Shown: positions 8,789-18,500 of the stretch, one piece after another
Numbering within the stretch: the first letter of the stretch is position 1
Layout of the letters: every line of letters starts with the position of its first letter
Assembly (NCBI GenBank): GCA_013697725.1
Contig: JACCWI010000026.1
Location: 1 to 64,000, forward strand
DNA: 64,000 nucleotides
Source: Tatlockia sp.
GTDB lineage: Bacteria; Pseudomonadota; Gammaproteobacteria; Legionellales; Legionellaceae
Reading direction: 5' to 3'
Translations under genes and position numbers: made by a program
Notes under the pieces: model-generated
Database searches by the model: none
What the model was told of the DNA's origin: nothing
Seen by the model: only the letters and a program-made list of their open reading frames with translations

Positions 8789-9715
8789 ATGCCAGTGAAA
8801 TTCAATAAAACTATCCTCCTTTCATTATTATTATTAATTAATTACGATCCAGGTTTTGGCGCTCAGGTTGAGTCCGAGACCGAGCCCGCTCGATACATTG
8901 ATATGGGTGAAGGTAGAAATATTTATTTAAAATGCCAAGGCAAAGGATCACCAACGGTTATTTTGGAATCTGGCTATCATAATAATTCAGATGTTTGGAC
9001 TTTCTCATTAAATGATAAACAACCTATATTCCCGGAAATAGCTTCGTTTACTCGTGTTTGCGTTTATGATAGGCCAGGCACAATAGGGTGGACTGTGAAT
9101 GCACTAGGCCGCAGTGACAATATTCAAATGCCGCGAAAGGTCGAAGATCTTGTGGAGGATCTTCATATGGTATTGCAAAAAGCTCAATTAAAAGAACCTT
9201 ATATTCTAGTTGGACATTCTCTCGGTGGCCTATTAGTACGACTTTACGCCAGCAAATATCCGAAGGAAGTAGTGGGTTTGGTTTTGGTGGATAGCTATCC
9301 TGAAGGTTTAAGATCGTTAGTTGGATCAACTTGGCCTGATTATCTTAAAATTCTTAATTCGCCTATGCCAGGTATTAAAGATCCGGATCATTTTGAGCAA
9401 ATTGATTTCAATGAAGCGACTACAGCCATGGAAAAAAGCGCTCAAAGTGCTCCATTGAAAACTTTACTTTTAACAGTTTTATCACGCGGGCTCCCTGTGG
9501 AGGTTCCTGTCGTGCCTAATCCTAATTTAAACAGCGAAGCCTTTGAAGAAGCTTGGCAGAAGGGTCAAAGTCAATTAGTTTTACTGGCTCCCCATGCTAA
9601 ACAGGTGATTGCTACGAAAAGCCAGCATTATATTCAGTATTATGAGCCGGGATTAATTATTCAAGCGATTCAAGAGATGGTCAGTGAGGTACGCAAAAAT
9701 AAACCAAATGATTAA
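8789..9715 (+). CDS. Exported alpha/beta hydrolase
   Basis: The 308-aa protein has a signal peptide (KTILLSLLLLINYDPGFGA) and an alpha/beta-hydrolase fold. The strand-turn before the nucleophile reads ILVGHSLGGLLVRLYA, giving the G-H-S-L-G nucleophile elbow, and VLVDSYPEG follows it. VCVYDRPGTIGW matches the segment upstream of the nucleophile in this superfamily. A late His in KSQHYIQYYEP is the likely catalytic histidine. It is probably periplasmic or secreted; esterase or lipase activity is inferred and the substrate is unknown. An AGGAG ribosome site precedes the ATG, and the gene follows korB by 13 bp, though a functional link is not obvious. Confidence 0.85.
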   Translation: MPVKFNKTILLSLLLLINYDPGFGAQVESETEPARYIDMGEGRNIYLKCQGKGSPTVILESGYHNNSDVWTFSLNDKQPIFPEIASFTRVCVYDRPGTIGWTVNALGRSDNIQMPRKVEDLVEDLHMVLQKAQLKEPYILVGHSLGGLLVRLYASKYPKEVVGLVLVDSYPEGLRSLVGSTWPDYLKILNSPMPGIKDPDHFEQIDFNEATTAMEKSAQSAPLKTLLLTVLSRGLPVEVPVVPNPNLNSEAFEEAWQKGQSQLVLLAPHAKQVIATKSQHYIQYYEPGLIIQAIQEMVSEVRKNKPND

Positions 9716-9730
9716 CCCTTTTTTTACCCC

Positions 9731-11107
9731 TCAAATTAATACATCATGGGCTAATATCCGCCGGTGTGCTCGAAAATAAGTAAGCGGTGATTGCTGTAAT
9801 AAGTCTGCGAGTTTTTCCATATAGATACAGGCAAAACGGTCGACTTGGTGAGCAAAATAACTTTCTTCCGCACCAGCGCGGAATACTCGTCCCCATTTAT
9901 CATTATAAAATTTTTGTTCTTCTTTTAAAAGTTTGGATATTTCTGCATCAATAGTTGAAATTTGTTTTTGCAAATCATGCAACTCTGTCTCATGCTTATG
10001 AGAATTCTCTTCAATATCTCCTGTTAAAAATTCTAAATATTTTTCTTCCAGAATTTTCTTAACATCCATAGAGGCAACAATTTTTTTCTCAACCAGGAGG
10101 GCTTTTTCCTGGGAGTCAATTTCTTGACCAAGCTCTTCAACAACAAGCGCTGTTCGCCAATTGCAGTCTTTTTTCAAGCGCACGATATCACCATAGATGT
10201 GATCGCCAATATATAGAATTTCATCACCATTAATTTCAAGATCTTCAGTGAATTTGGTAGCGCATCCCCCTTGGTAAACGCCGGGGGTTATTTTGCCTTG
10301 AAGATTGGTCATTGTGCCAGTTGTTGGGTCAACGGTTAAAAATTTCAATTTGTCGTAGAAAAAACGAGGCTTGTTAGCCAAAGTAATAACGTACTCAAAT
10401 AAGGATTCCCAGGTATCGCCTTCACTTAGAAACGGGTTGATCGCATAATCTAATAAAAGTTTGGTATAAAAAAATTCGGAGTTGGTTAGAATAAAAATTT
10501 TTTTACCGTAACGAAGATAACGCTTTAACCCTTCTACGACTTCTGGTTCTTTAAGAACATAATTAGCTAAATCCTTAGTGATTTTTGATTTTAAATTGCC
10601 ATCTGAATGAATTTGGTCAACGACGCTTAAAACATCTAAAGCAATTGAGGAATAGTTTGGAAGCTCATAAAGATTCTCATCTTTTAAATCCACAAGCTGA
10701 CTATATAAAACACAAAAAGCAATTGAGAAAGAAGTATCAATTGCAAAATAATTAGGATCATTTAAATCTACATAAATAGAACGATAGATTTTCTTCTGTT
10801 CAGCAAAGTTGATTTGCTTAGTTCCATGAAAACTATGACGAATTGCGCCATAGCGACTGAGCTTTAAAATATTTCCATTTTTACTATCTAAAATTAATCC
10901 ACGCACGGCGTCATCAAATTTAAATTTTAAGGATTTAATGAGTTCTGGATATTTTTTGTGTTCGACAAGTTGCTCAACAGCAAGCTTAAACACAAGTGAT
11001 TCAAAATTTTTAGAGTTATAACGAATCAAGGTATGATCCATATCCAGACCAATCAATTTAATTTTTTTCATATTTAAAATACGATTAACAAAAACTTTTG
11101 AGTTCAT
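9731..11107 (-). CDS. HAD-type purine 5'-nucleotidase (cytosolic IMP/GMP-specific family)
   Basis: The 458-aa protein belongs to the HAD-IG 5'-nucleotidase family (eukaryote-like cytosolic purine nucleotidase). Motif I is GLDMDHTLIRY (residues ~20-30). The middle motif reads FILTNSEFFYTK, and motif III/IV is ILYIGDHIYGDIVRLKK. A coiled-coil segment (HDLQKQISTIDAEISKLLKE) precedes the C-terminal helical end. A close Legionella pneumophila relative (lpg0095, as I recall) was crystallised as an IMP/GMP-specific nucleotidase. The first ATG is supported by AAGGA six nt upstream. The enzyme dephosphorylates purine nucleotides in the cytoplasm. The family is mostly eukaryotic, which suggests ancient transfer. 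Confidence 0.88.
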   Translation of the reverse strand: MNSKVFVNRILNMKKIKLIGLDMDHTLIRYNSKNFESLVFKLAVEQLVEHKKYPELIKSLKFKFDDAVRGLILDSKNGNILKLSRYGAIRHSFHGTKQINFAEQKKIYRSIYVDLNDPNYFAIDTSFSIAFCVLYSQLVDLKDENLYELPNYSSIALDVLSVVDQIHSDGNLKSKITKDLANYVLKEPEVVEGLKRYLRYGKKIFILTNSEFFYTKLLLDYAINPFLSEGDTWESLFEYVITLANKPRFFYDKLKFLTVDPTTGTMTNLQGKITPGVYQGGCATKFTEDLEINGDEILYIGDHIYGDIVRLKKDCNWRTALVVEELGQEIDSQEKALLVEKKIVASMDVKKILEEKYLEFLTGDIEENSHKHETELHDLQKQISTIDAEISKLLKEEQKFYNDKWGRVFRAGAEESYFAHQVDRFACIYMEKLADLLQQSPLTYFRAHRRILAHDVLI

Positions 11108-11129
11108 CTTGATCCTTCAAACAAAGGGC

Positions 11130-11155
11130 AAAAAAAACCCGGCAGTATCACCGGG
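11130..11155 (-). terminator. Intrinsic terminator after the Bax-inhibitor-1 gene
   Basis: On the minus strand CCCGG (11155-11151) pairs with CCGGG (11142-11138) around an 8-nt loop, followed by eight T residues. It lies between the stop of the BI-1 gene (11181) and the start of the nucleotidase gene (11107), so it should separate the two transcripts. The stem is short but all G-C. Confidence 0.75.
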
Positions 11156-11180
11156 ATTAAGCCAACAATCTTGCATTACC

Positions 11181-11855
11181 TTAGTCGCGGCCAGAAAATG
11201 CGCCTAACAAATTCAATAAGCTAATAAACAAGTTATAGATAGAAACAAAAAGTGAGACGGTCGCGGAGATATAATTTGTTTCACCACCATGAATAATTTC
11301 ACTGGTTTGGAAAAGAATTAGTCCAGATGAAATCAGAACAAACGCGCCTGAAATTGCAAGCTGAAGTGCGGGAATTTGAAAAAAGATACCTGCAATCATA
11401 GCAAGTAAGGCAACCATAACGCCTACAAAAAGAAAGCCACCTAAGTAACTAAAATCTTTGCGAGTCGTTAAAGCGTAACCGGAGAGAGCAAAGAAAATTA
11501 CACCAGTTCCACCGAGAGCCGTACCAATTAATTGAGGACCATTTGAAAAACTGGCTATGTAATAATTAAGAATTGGCCCTAGGGTGTAACCTAGAAAACC
11601 GGTGAAAGCAAAAACAGACAGAAGACCCAACGGGCTGTTTCTTAGTGCTTGGGTTAAAAACATAAGTCCGTAAACACCACCAATCATTAAAAAGGGATTT
11701 AAAGGTTTCACTGCATAGGCATAGGCCATATAAGCTGTGAAAGCACTGAATAAAAAAGTCATGCTAAGCAGTAGATAAGTATTACGAAGAACTTTGTTAG
11801 TCGCAAGTACTGATTCACTAGGTCTACTAAGGGTGGAAATGTCGTTTCTGTTCAT
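11181..11855 (-). CDS. Bax inhibitor-1 / YccA family membrane protein
   Basis: The 224-aa integral membrane protein has about seven hydrophobic segments. Recognisable BI-1 pieces are VLRNTYLLLSMTFLFSAFTA at the first helix, GLMFLTQALRNSPLG and the C-terminal FQTSEIIHGGETNYISATVS, followed by LFVSIYNLFISLLNLLG. Family proteins (YccA, YbhL, YetJ) sit in the inner membrane. YccA modulates FtsH protease, and YetJ behaves as a pH-sensitive calcium leak. Which of these applies here is not visible. It is transcribed alone, divergently from the nitrilase gene. Confidence 0.92.
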   Translation of the reverse strand: MNRNDISTLSRPSESVLATNKVLRNTYLLLSMTFLFSAFTAYMAYAYAVKPLNPFLMIGGVYGLMFLTQALRNSPLGLLSVFAFTGFLGYTLGPILNYYIASFSNGPQLIGTALGGTGVIFFALSGYALTTRKDFSYLGGFLFVGVMVALLAMIAGIFFQIPALQLAISGAFVLISSGLILFQTSEIIHGGETNYISATVSLFVSIYNLFISLLNLLGAFSGRD

Positions 11856-11982
11856 GAAAAAACTCCAGTTTGTTTAATTACTAGTTTAGCATAATTGGGG
11901 TTAATTTGTTGACTTTTCAAGTTTATAGCGATGTTTTATCGCTAGCAAGCGCTATTTTTTAGCCTGAACCAGGCATCTAAGG

Positions 11983-11988
11983 TATAAT
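11983..11988 (+). promoter_or_regulatory. Possible -10 element of the nitrilase-tldD transcript
   Basis: A perfect TATAAT lies 54 nt upstream of the nitrilase ATG in the divergent gap. The -35 region is poor. A small inverted repeat (GCCTG-AAC-CAGGC, 11962-11974) occupies the place where a -35 box would be, which could mean activator or repressor control. Confidence 0.35.
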
Positions 11989-12042
11989 ACTAGTATAAGC
12001 ATTATGTAATTCATACTAAATATCATTTTTCGGATTAAATTT

Positions 12043-12876
12043 ATGCCTACAATTGCTGCCATACAAATGGTCTCTTCTTCCTCTGTTAAGGCCAATTTGG
12101 CCCAAGTCGAAAAATTTATAATTGAAGCTAAATCAAAGCAGGTGGAGTTAGTGGTATTACCTGAGAATTTTGCTTTTATGGGGCTTATTGAAACGGATAA
12201 ATTGCAAATCGCAGAATTTTTTTCAGAAGGCGAGATTCAATCCAAGCTTTCTGAATTGGCAAAAAAATATGGATTATGGATAATCGCAGGTACCATGCCT
12301 TTACGCGGAGCTAGTAATAAAGTTCGAGCCTCTTGTCTGGTATTTGATAATCATGGTTTATTCGTGACTCGCTACGATAAAATACATCTTTTTGATGTTC
12401 AAGTTTCCGAACAAGAAAAATATTTGGAATCTGCAACAGTCGAGAGAGGCGAGGAACTAATCGTGGTTGACACACCTGTGGGTAAGGTTGGCTTATCGGT
12501 TTGCTATGATTTGCGATTTCCTGAATTATATCGGCAATTAGTGCACAAAGGCGCGGAGTTACTCACTGTGCCCTCCGCCTTTACTGCCTTGACAGGAAGG
12601 GTACATTGGGAAGTTTTGCTCAGAGCGCGTGCCATTGAAAACTTATGTTATGTAGTGGCCGCAAACCAGGGGGGGTTGCATGAAAATGGTCGCCAGACTT
12701 ATGGTCATAGTATGATTATCGAACCTTGGGGAAAAATAATCGCTTGTGCTGAACAACAAATTGGTTTAATTACCGCGAAAATTGATTTGCGTAAATTGCA
12801 ACAATTGCGCGCTGAATTCCCCACTAATGAGCATCATGTGCTCTTCAATGCAGTACCCGCTAGAAGGGATCTTTAG
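12043..12876 (+). CDS. Nitrilase-superfamily amidase (Nit1-like, deaminated glutathione amidase)
   Basis: The 277-aa carbon-nitrogen hydrolase shows the Glu-Lys-Cys triad: Glu in [10 protein letters not shown], Lys in YDKIHLFDV and Cys in [15 protein letters not shown]. The last motif, together with [11 protein letters not shown] at the end, matches the Nit1/YbeM subgroup that removes the side-product deaminated glutathione. In many gammaproteobacteria a nit gene sits directly before tldD, as here (11 bp gap), so the two are probably co-transcribed. Assignment to the Nit1 branch is strong; the exact substrate is inferred from the family. Confidence 0.9.
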   Translation: MPTIAAIQMVSSSSVKANLAQVEKFIIEAKSKQVELVVLPENFAFMGLIETDKLQIAEFFSEGEIQSKLSELAKKYGLWIIAGTMPLRGASNKVRASCLVFDNHGLFVTRYDKIHLFDVQVSEQEKYLESATVERGEELIVVDTPVGKVGLSVCYDLRFPELYRQLVHKGAELLTVPSAFTALTGRVHWEVLLRARAIENLCYVVAANQGGLHENGRQTYGHSMIIEPWGKIIACAEQQIGLITAKIDLRKLQQLRAEFPTNEHHVLFNAVPARRDL

Positions 12877-12887
12877 GAGAAAAAAAT

Positions 12888-14330
12888 ATGAGTCAGGCCT
12901 TTGCTATTGCCAAAGATTTACTGTTGACGCCAGCATCCCTTGATGAAACAGTGTTATCTAAATTGATAAATTCAATGATGAGCCGGCATGTTGATTATGC
13001 TGATCTCTATTTTCAAAGTTCGAGCCATGAGTTTTGGTATTTGGAAGATTCAGAAGTTAAAAGCGGCAGTTTTTCAATTGATCGCGGTGTGGGTGTAAGG
13101 GCTGTAAGTGGTGATAAAACTGGCTATGCTTATTGCGATGATATCTTATTGCCAGCAATGCAAAAAGCAGCCGAGGCTGCCGGCTCGATCGCCTTCACTA
13201 GCGCACAAACTATTCCAGCGATTCATATTGCTACTAATCCTGTCATCAGGTATTCACCTTTGAATCCAATTGAGAGTATGACTAAACTTGAAAAAATTGC
13301 CTTACTGGAAGCCATTGATAAGGAGGCCAGGAGTATTGATTCTCGGGTAATTCAAGTGAATGCTTCGCTAAGCGGCTGTTTCGAAGCCGTGATCGTTGCA
13401 GGGTTAAATGGTGAGATGAAAGCTGACATACGACCCCAGGTAAGTGTTCATGTTAATGTGATGGTTGAAGACAAAAATGGCCGCCGTGAATCAGGTCGCT
13501 CCGGTGGTGGAGGTCGGGTTGCCTATTCCTATTTCACAGAAAAAGATAAAGCTCTTGACTATGCGCGAGAGGCAGTGCGGGAAGCTTTGAATAATTTGGA
13601 TGCAGAGGATGCACCCGCTGGAACTATGGAAGTCGTTGTGGGACCGGGTTGGCCTGGAGTACTTTTGCATGAAGCAATTGGTCATGGTTTAGAGGGTGAT
13701 TTTAATCGCAAAGGCTTGTCTGCTTTTTCGGGACGTATTGGCCAACAAGTCGCAGCGAGGGGAGTTACTGTCGTGGACGATGGGACTTTACAAGACCGAA
13801 GAGGTTCTCTAACTATTGATGATGAGGGTACTCCTTCACAATGTACCACTCTTATTGAAGACGGAGTCTTGGTTAATTATATGCAAGATAAACTAAACGC
13901 AAAATTAATGAACATGGCGCCTACCGGAAATTGCCGCAGAGAATCTTATGCCCATGTTCCTATGCCTCGGATGACTAATACTTATATGCTTGCTGGTCAG
14001 CATTCACCAGAAGAAATTATTCGCTCCGTTAAGCGGGGTTTGTACGCAGTTAATTTCGGCGGTGGTCAAGTTGACATAACCTCCGGACAATTTGTCTTTT
14101 CGGCATCAGAAGCCTATCTGATTGAAAACGGTAAAATAACCAAACCGGTTAAAGGCGCTACTCTGATTGGTAATGGGCCTGAGATTATGAAAAAAATCTC
14201 AATGATAGGTAATGATCTTTCTATGGATAGCGGTATCGGGGTTTGTGGTAAAGACGGGCAATCTGTTCCGGTTGGTGTGGGTCAGCCAACGCTAAAGATT
14301 GATGCCATGACAATTGGTGGTACTCGTTAA
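12888..14330 (+). CDS. tldD: Metalloprotease TldD
   Basis: TldD (480 aa) is half of the TldD/TldE zinc protease that removes leader peptides (microcin B17, PQQ precursors) and helps degrade CcdA. The metal site is [16 protein letters not shown], with the HExxxH pair. The glycine-rich [17 protein letters not shown] and the C-terminal ISMIGNDL and [19 protein letters not shown] segments are typical. AGGAG lies just upstream of the ATG. The partner tldE (pmbA) is not in the window. Confidence 0.97.
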   Translation: MSQAFAIAKDLLLTPASLDETVLSKLINSMMSRHVDYADLYFQSSSHEFWYLEDSEVKSGSFSIDRGVGVRAVSGDKTGYAYCDDILLPAMQKAAEAAGSIAFTSAQTIPAIHIATNPVIRYSPLNPIESMTKLEKIALLEAIDKEARSIDSRVIQVNASLSGCFEAVIVAGLNGEMKADIRPQVSVHVNVMVEDKNGRRESGRSGGGGRVAYSYFTEKDKALDYAREAVREALNNLDAEDAPAGTMEVVVGPGWPGVLLHEAIGHGLEGDFNRKGLSAFSGRIGQQVAARGVTVVDDGTLQDRRGSLTIDDEGTPSQCTTLIEDGVLVNYMQDKLNAKLMNMAPTGNCRRESYAHVPMPRMTNTYMLAGQHSPEEIIRSVKRGLYAVNFGGGQVDITSGQFVFSASEAYLIENGKITKPVKGATLIGNGPEIMKKISMIGNDLSMDSGIGVCGKDGQSVPVGVGQPTLKIDAMTIGGTR

Positions 14331-14344
14331 CCAGAGTCAAAGAT

Positions 14345-14380
14345 AAGGGTCTAAATAATTTGTTAGACCCTTCTTATTTT
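14345..14380 (+). terminator. Intrinsic terminator of nit-tldD
   Basis: A perfect 10-bp stem, AAGGGTCTAA (14345-14354) with TTAGACCCTT (14363-14372), is followed by CTTATTTTT on the plus strand. It sits 14 bp after the tldD stop and abuts the mfd stop on the other strand. Read from the minus strand it lacks a T-run, so it mainly serves tldD, though the stem may also help end mfd transcription. Confidence 0.9.
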
Positions 14381-17300
14381 TAATCCAAAGACTTATTGGC
14401 TAATTTTAACACTAAAGTTTTGATCTCAATTATTCTGTCTTCTGGAGTTGTGCTATCTAGTAAAAATCGCAAGCGGGTCGGGCCTTCCATTTGATAGCGT
14501 TTTGCATGGACCTGGATAAGCTTTATCAATTCTGCCGGATCAATTTCAGGTTTATCACTAAATTCAATTTTTCCATGCTGCTGAGCGGCATTAATTTTAT
14601 TGATGCCTAATTTTGCGGCGATTAACTTAAGTTCAGTCACTAAGACTAAATGTTTTGCTTGCGGTGGCAGAAGGCCAAAGCGATCAATCATTTCAATTTG
14701 CAAGTCGCGCAGTTGTTCTTTCGATTTGGCATTGGCTATCCGTTTATACATAATTAAACGGGTATGAATATCACCAATGTAACTTTCAGGCAGCAACGCA
14801 CTTAAACGTAAATCAATTTCTGGCCCTTGTCTTAATGGCGTTGCCAGTTCAGGGGTTTTTCCTGATTTTAAATCATTAACAGCTTGTTCCAGCATCTCCA
14901 TAAAAAGATTAAAGCCAATGGCGTGCATATTGCCGCTTTGTTCCTCACCTAATAATTCACCTGCACCACGAATCTCTAAGTCATGAGTCGCCAAAGTAAA
15001 ACCTGCCCCTAAATCTTCAAGAGATACAATTGCCTCCAGCCGTTTAATTGCATCGGAAGTTAATAATTTTTCATTGGGTGTGAGTAAATAGGCATAAGCT
15101 TGGTGGTGGGAGCGGCCAACTCTACCCCGGAGTTGATGAAGTTGAGCTAAACCAAATTTGTCGGCGCGATCGATGATAATCGTATTCGCTGTGGGTATGT
15201 CGATGCCTGTTTCGATGATGGTTGTGCAGACTAAAACGTTAAAACGATGATGGTAAAAATCGGACATAATTCGTTCTAACTCACGTTCACGCATTTGACC
15301 ATGAGCATAGTGAATTTTAGCTTCAGGGACTAAGGTTTCTAATTCTTGACAGATTCGAGTAATCGTTTGTACATTGTTATGAAGAAAGAAAACCTGGCCG
15401 CCTCTTAAAATTTCTCGCAAAATGGCTTCCCTCAGTACAGGATCATTTCTCTCCTGCCAGAAGGTTTTAATGGCCAACCGTTTTGCCGGCGGGGTGGCAA
15501 TTAGAGAAATATCACGTATGTTAGCCATCGCCATATTGAGCGTACGTGGAATCGGCGTGGCTGTCATGGAAAGGATTTCAATGTGCGTACGGAAGGTTTT
15601 CAACAGTTCTTTTTGTTTGACTCCAAAACGATGTTCCTCGTCAATAATCAGTAAGCCTAAGTTATGAAAATCAACTGCTTTGGAAAAAAGCTTGTGAGTG
15701 CCAATGATGATATCTACTTGACCGTTTTTGAGGGAATGAATGACTTTTTCAGTTTCTTTCGCACTGCGAAAACGAGATAGGTAATCTATATTAATTGGAA
15801 ATTTGGCGAAACGATCACGAAAACTTTCATAATGTTGTCCGGCTAAAAGCGTGGTGGGTACAAGCACGCAAACTTGTTTATTATTTTGAACGGCTAAAAA
15901 AGCAGCCCGCATGGCAACTTCCGTCTTACCAAAGCCAACGTCACCGCAAATAAGTCGATCCATTGGGCGAGGCGCCTGCAAATCTTTAATAATTTCTTCA
16001 ATAGCTCGCAATTGATCCGGAGTTTCTGTAAAAGGAAAACCACTTGCAAACTCTTGATACTCGCTGGGCTGAACTTCATAGGAATAGCCTGGTTTGGCTT
16101 CACGTTTTGCATAAACTTCAAGTAACTCGATGGCCACATCATGAATTTTTTCAGCCGCTTTTTTCTTTTCTTTTTGCCAAAGCTCACTGCCTAATTTATG
16201 TAAGGGAGCATGTTCGCTATCGACCCCTGTATAACGGCTAATAAAATGCAAAGAAGTAACAGGTACATAAATTTTATCATCACCGGCATAGGCTAAAATG
16301 AGAAATTCATTGGCTGTGCCGCCTGTTTCGATTGTTTTTAAACCCTGGTATCGTCCAACCCCGAATTGTAAATGAACGACCGGTGCTCCAAGTTGCAATT
16401 CAACCAGATCACGGATTATTAAATCTGGATCAATGGTTTTTTGATGAACTCGTCGTTGCGGTGTTGCCAGTTCACCAAATAGTTGTGATTCAACGATTAA
16501 AGATACACCTGCTTCAAGAAGTTCAGCACCATAGATTAGAGGGCCAGTGGTGATAGAAATGTTTGCCTGATCATTGATAAATTCCCGCCAGGAATTTTGT
16601 GTTTTCGCATGAAGTTCAGATTGCTTTAGTAAATCCAATAATACTTCACGACGTCCTGCAGACTCCACGATAATAAGAAAACGTTGTTGCGGTTTTGCCA
16701 GATAGTCTGCAAGTTTGCCAAGAGGCTGATGCAATTGCCGTTCTATAGGGAGAGCGGGAGCGGGAGCTACTTGAAAATTATAGGCTCCCTTTTTCTCAAC
16801 CGCTTGATGAAAACAGCGTATTTGCTGAAAATGATTAGCCTGGGTTAGTAATTCTACCGGGGTTAAAAAGCAAAGATTAGGTTTAAGAAGAGGACGAGAG
16901 ATATCATAGCTACGCTGTTCATAGCGCGTAGATAATTCTTGCCAGAATTGCTCTGCTTGTTCAGAAATGGATTCAATCAAGCAAACAGTGGCCTCTTTTG
17001 GCAGGTAATCAAAAAAAGTGGCGGTTTTCTCAAAAAACAAGGGAAGGTAATACTCAATACCTGCTGGAAACTGTCCTTCACTCACGGCTTCATAGACTGG
17101 GCATTGACTTGGGTTTCCGGAAAATTGTTCTCTAAATGCACGTCGAAAAAGAATAATTGATTGTTCATTTAAGGGAAATTCTCTTGCAGGTAACAGATGA
17201 ATTTCGTTAATCTTCGTGATTGTTCGCTGCGTTTCGGGGTCAAATTGACGCAAACTTTCAATGTCGTTATCAAATAATTCAATACGGAAAGGAAGTTTAG

Positions 17301-17835
17301 AGCCCATCGGGTAAACGTCAATAATTGCACCGCGAATTGCAAATTCACCATGTTCCAATACTTTATTAACGCATCGATAGCCGGCTTGCTGAAGTTGCTG
17401 CCTAAACTGTTCTAAATCAAGACTTTGATTTTCTTTCAGCATTAGCGCATGGTGATGTAAAAATTGAGGCGGACATAGTCGGTGCATCAGCGTACTAACC
17501 GAGCTTATTACAATAGCATTGTCGCTTTGTTGCAATCGGCTTAAGGTTGCCAAACGTTCAGAGATTAAGTCTTGATGCGGTGAAAATTGATCGTAGGGTA
17601 AAGTTTCCCAATCAGGGAAAAATAATAATTCCTGCTTAATTTGTTCATCAGCAAGGAAGAAATTTAATTCCGCAGCTAACTGACCTGCAGTTAAGTTATC
17701 AGGGGTGATTAAGAGTTTAATTCCACGTGTCTCTTGGCAGTATTCAGCAAGCGCTAAGGATAGACTGCAACCATGAAGCTGTCCCCAAGTTTGTTTTGCT
17801 GCAATTTTTGGATGTTGAATTAGTTTCTTTGCCAT
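14380..17835 (-). CDS. mfd: Transcription-repair coupling factor Mfd
   Basis: Mfd (1151 aa, normal length) removes RNA polymerase stalled at lesions and recruits UvrA. In order: a UvrB-homology module (ELLFFPDWETLPYDQFSPH), a CarD-like RNA-polymerase interaction domain (LGAPVVHLQFGVGRYQGL), and an SF2 translocase with Walker A ICGDVGFGKTEVAMRAAF, DEEHRFGVKQ box and motif VI QLRGRVGRSHHQAYAYLL. A C-terminal TRCF domain ends the protein. It lies 60 bp downstream of the rhomboid gene on the same strand, so it may share the xseA transcript or have its own promoter. Confidence 0.98.
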   Translation of the reverse strand: MAKKLIQHPKIAAKQTWGQLHGCSLSLALAEYCQETRGIKLLITPDNLTAGQLAAELNFFLADEQIKQELLFFPDWETLPYDQFSPHQDLISERLATLSRLQQSDNAIVISSVSTLMHRLCPPQFLHHHALMLKENQSLDLEQFRQQLQQAGYRCVNKVLEHGEFAIRGAIIDVYPMGSKLPFRIELFDNDIESLRQFDPETQRTITKINEIHLLPAREFPLNEQSIILFRRAFREQFSGNPSQCPVYEAVSEGQFPAGIEYYLPLFFEKTATFFDYLPKEATVCLIESISEQAEQFWQELSTRYEQRSYDISRPLLKPNLCFLTPVELLTQANHFQQIRCFHQAVEKKGAYNFQVAPAPALPIERQLHQPLGKLADYLAKPQQRFLIIVESAGRREVLLDLLKQSELHAKTQNSWREFINDQANISITTGPLIYGAELLEAGVSLIVESQLFGELATPQRRVHQKTIDPDLIIRDLVELQLGAPVVHLQFGVGRYQGLKTIETGGTANEFLILAYAGDDKIYVPVTSLHFISRYTGVDSEHAPLHKLGSELWQKEKKKAAEKIHDVAIELLEVYAKREAKPGYSYEVQPSEYQEFASGFPFTETPDQLRAIEEIIKDLQAPRPMDRLICGDVGFGKTEVAMRAAFLAVQNNKQVCVLVPTTLLAGQHYESFRDRFAKFPINIDYLSRFRSAKETEKVIHSLKNGQVDIIIGTHKLFSKAVDFHNLGLLIIDEEHRFGVKQKELLKTFRTHIEILSMTATPIPRTLNMAMANIRDISLIATPPAKRLAIKTFWQERNDPVLREAILREILRGGQVFFLHNNVQTITRICQELETLVPEAKIHYAHGQMRERELERIMSDFYHHRFNVLVCTTIIETGIDIPTANTIIIDRADKFGLAQLHQLRGRVGRSHHQAYAYLLTPNEKLLTSDAIKRLEAIVSLEDLGAGFTLATHDLEIRGAGELLGEEQSGNMHAIGFNLFMEMLEQAVNDLKSGKTPELATPLRQGPEIDLRLSALLPESYIGDIHTRLIMYKRIANAKSKEQLRDLQIEMIDRFGLLPPQAKHLVLVTELKLIAAKLGINKINAAQQHGKIEFSDKPEIDPAELIKLIQVHAKRYQMEGPTRLRFLLDSTTPEDRIIEIKTLVLKLANKSLD

Positions 17836-17895
17836 AATCTAGATTATTTACTAAGCTGTTAAAGCGCAACAGTATACTATAGTAGACAAAATAAA

Positions 17896-18498
17896 TCAGA
17901 GCAAAATTTTCCCAGTCATAACCAAATAGCTCATGAGATAAGAGGTTGCTAAGCCTGCCAATAATCCAAATAAATGGCCTTCCCAGGACACCCCTTTTTT
18001 TCCTGGAAAAATGCCATAGAAAATACCAGCAAAATAATAGACTGAAACAAGGCCAAGAATAACCGCAGTTGTTGTGCCCTGATGCACAATATCCATAACC
18101 AATAATCCCCAATATCCGGTTATCAATGAACTAGCTCCGACATGGATACCTGATTTTGCGAAACACCAAATTAAGAGTCCACTGATGAAGGCAATGAATA
18201 GAGTTGCCCATAAAAAATAGGTTAAGCCATTAATTAATAGAAAATTCGCCAAAACCGCTAAGGGAATAGAATTAAAGAAAAGATGATTAAAATTAGCATG
18301 TAAAATGGGCGCAAAAAAGATACCCGGCAGGCCAAAAAGATGTCTGGGAATTATACCGAAATAGAGCAACCGTTTTCCCAATAGCTGATTTAAAAAAAAT
18401 ACTAACCATGGGATAGCCAGAATAATCCCCAAGATTTTCAGGTTAGTTTGCGTCTGGCTGATTATTAAATTAAAACTTTCTAAAAGTTGCTCAATCAT
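17896..18498 (-). CDS. Rhomboid-family intramembrane serine protease
   Basis: The 200-aa membrane protein has six predicted helices. Rhomboid features are HANFNHLFFNSIPL (conserved His/Asn of helix 2), the catalytic serine in IHVGASSLITGYWG (G-x-S motif, with GASS where GASG is common) and the catalytic His in WEGHLFGLLAGLATS. It would cleave substrates within the inner membrane. Only two bases separate it from xseA, so they are co-transcribed. The natural substrate is unknown. Confidence 0.88.
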   Translation of the reverse strand: MIEQLLESFNLIISQTQTNLKILGIILAIPWLVFFLNQLLGKRLLYFGIIPRHLFGLPGIFFAPILHANFNHLFFNSIPLAVLANFLLINGLTYFLWATLFIAFISGLLIWCFAKSGIHVGASSLITGYWGLLVMDIVHQGTTTAVILGLVSVYYFAGIFYGIFPGKKGVSWEGHLFGLLAGLATSYLMSYLVMTGKILL

Positions 18499-18500
18499 TT

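Noticed and set aside
17744-18112. 122-codon minus-strand frame
   Set aside because: It overlaps the rhomboid and mfd genes in another frame and shows shadow composition rich in Cys, Trp and Ser.
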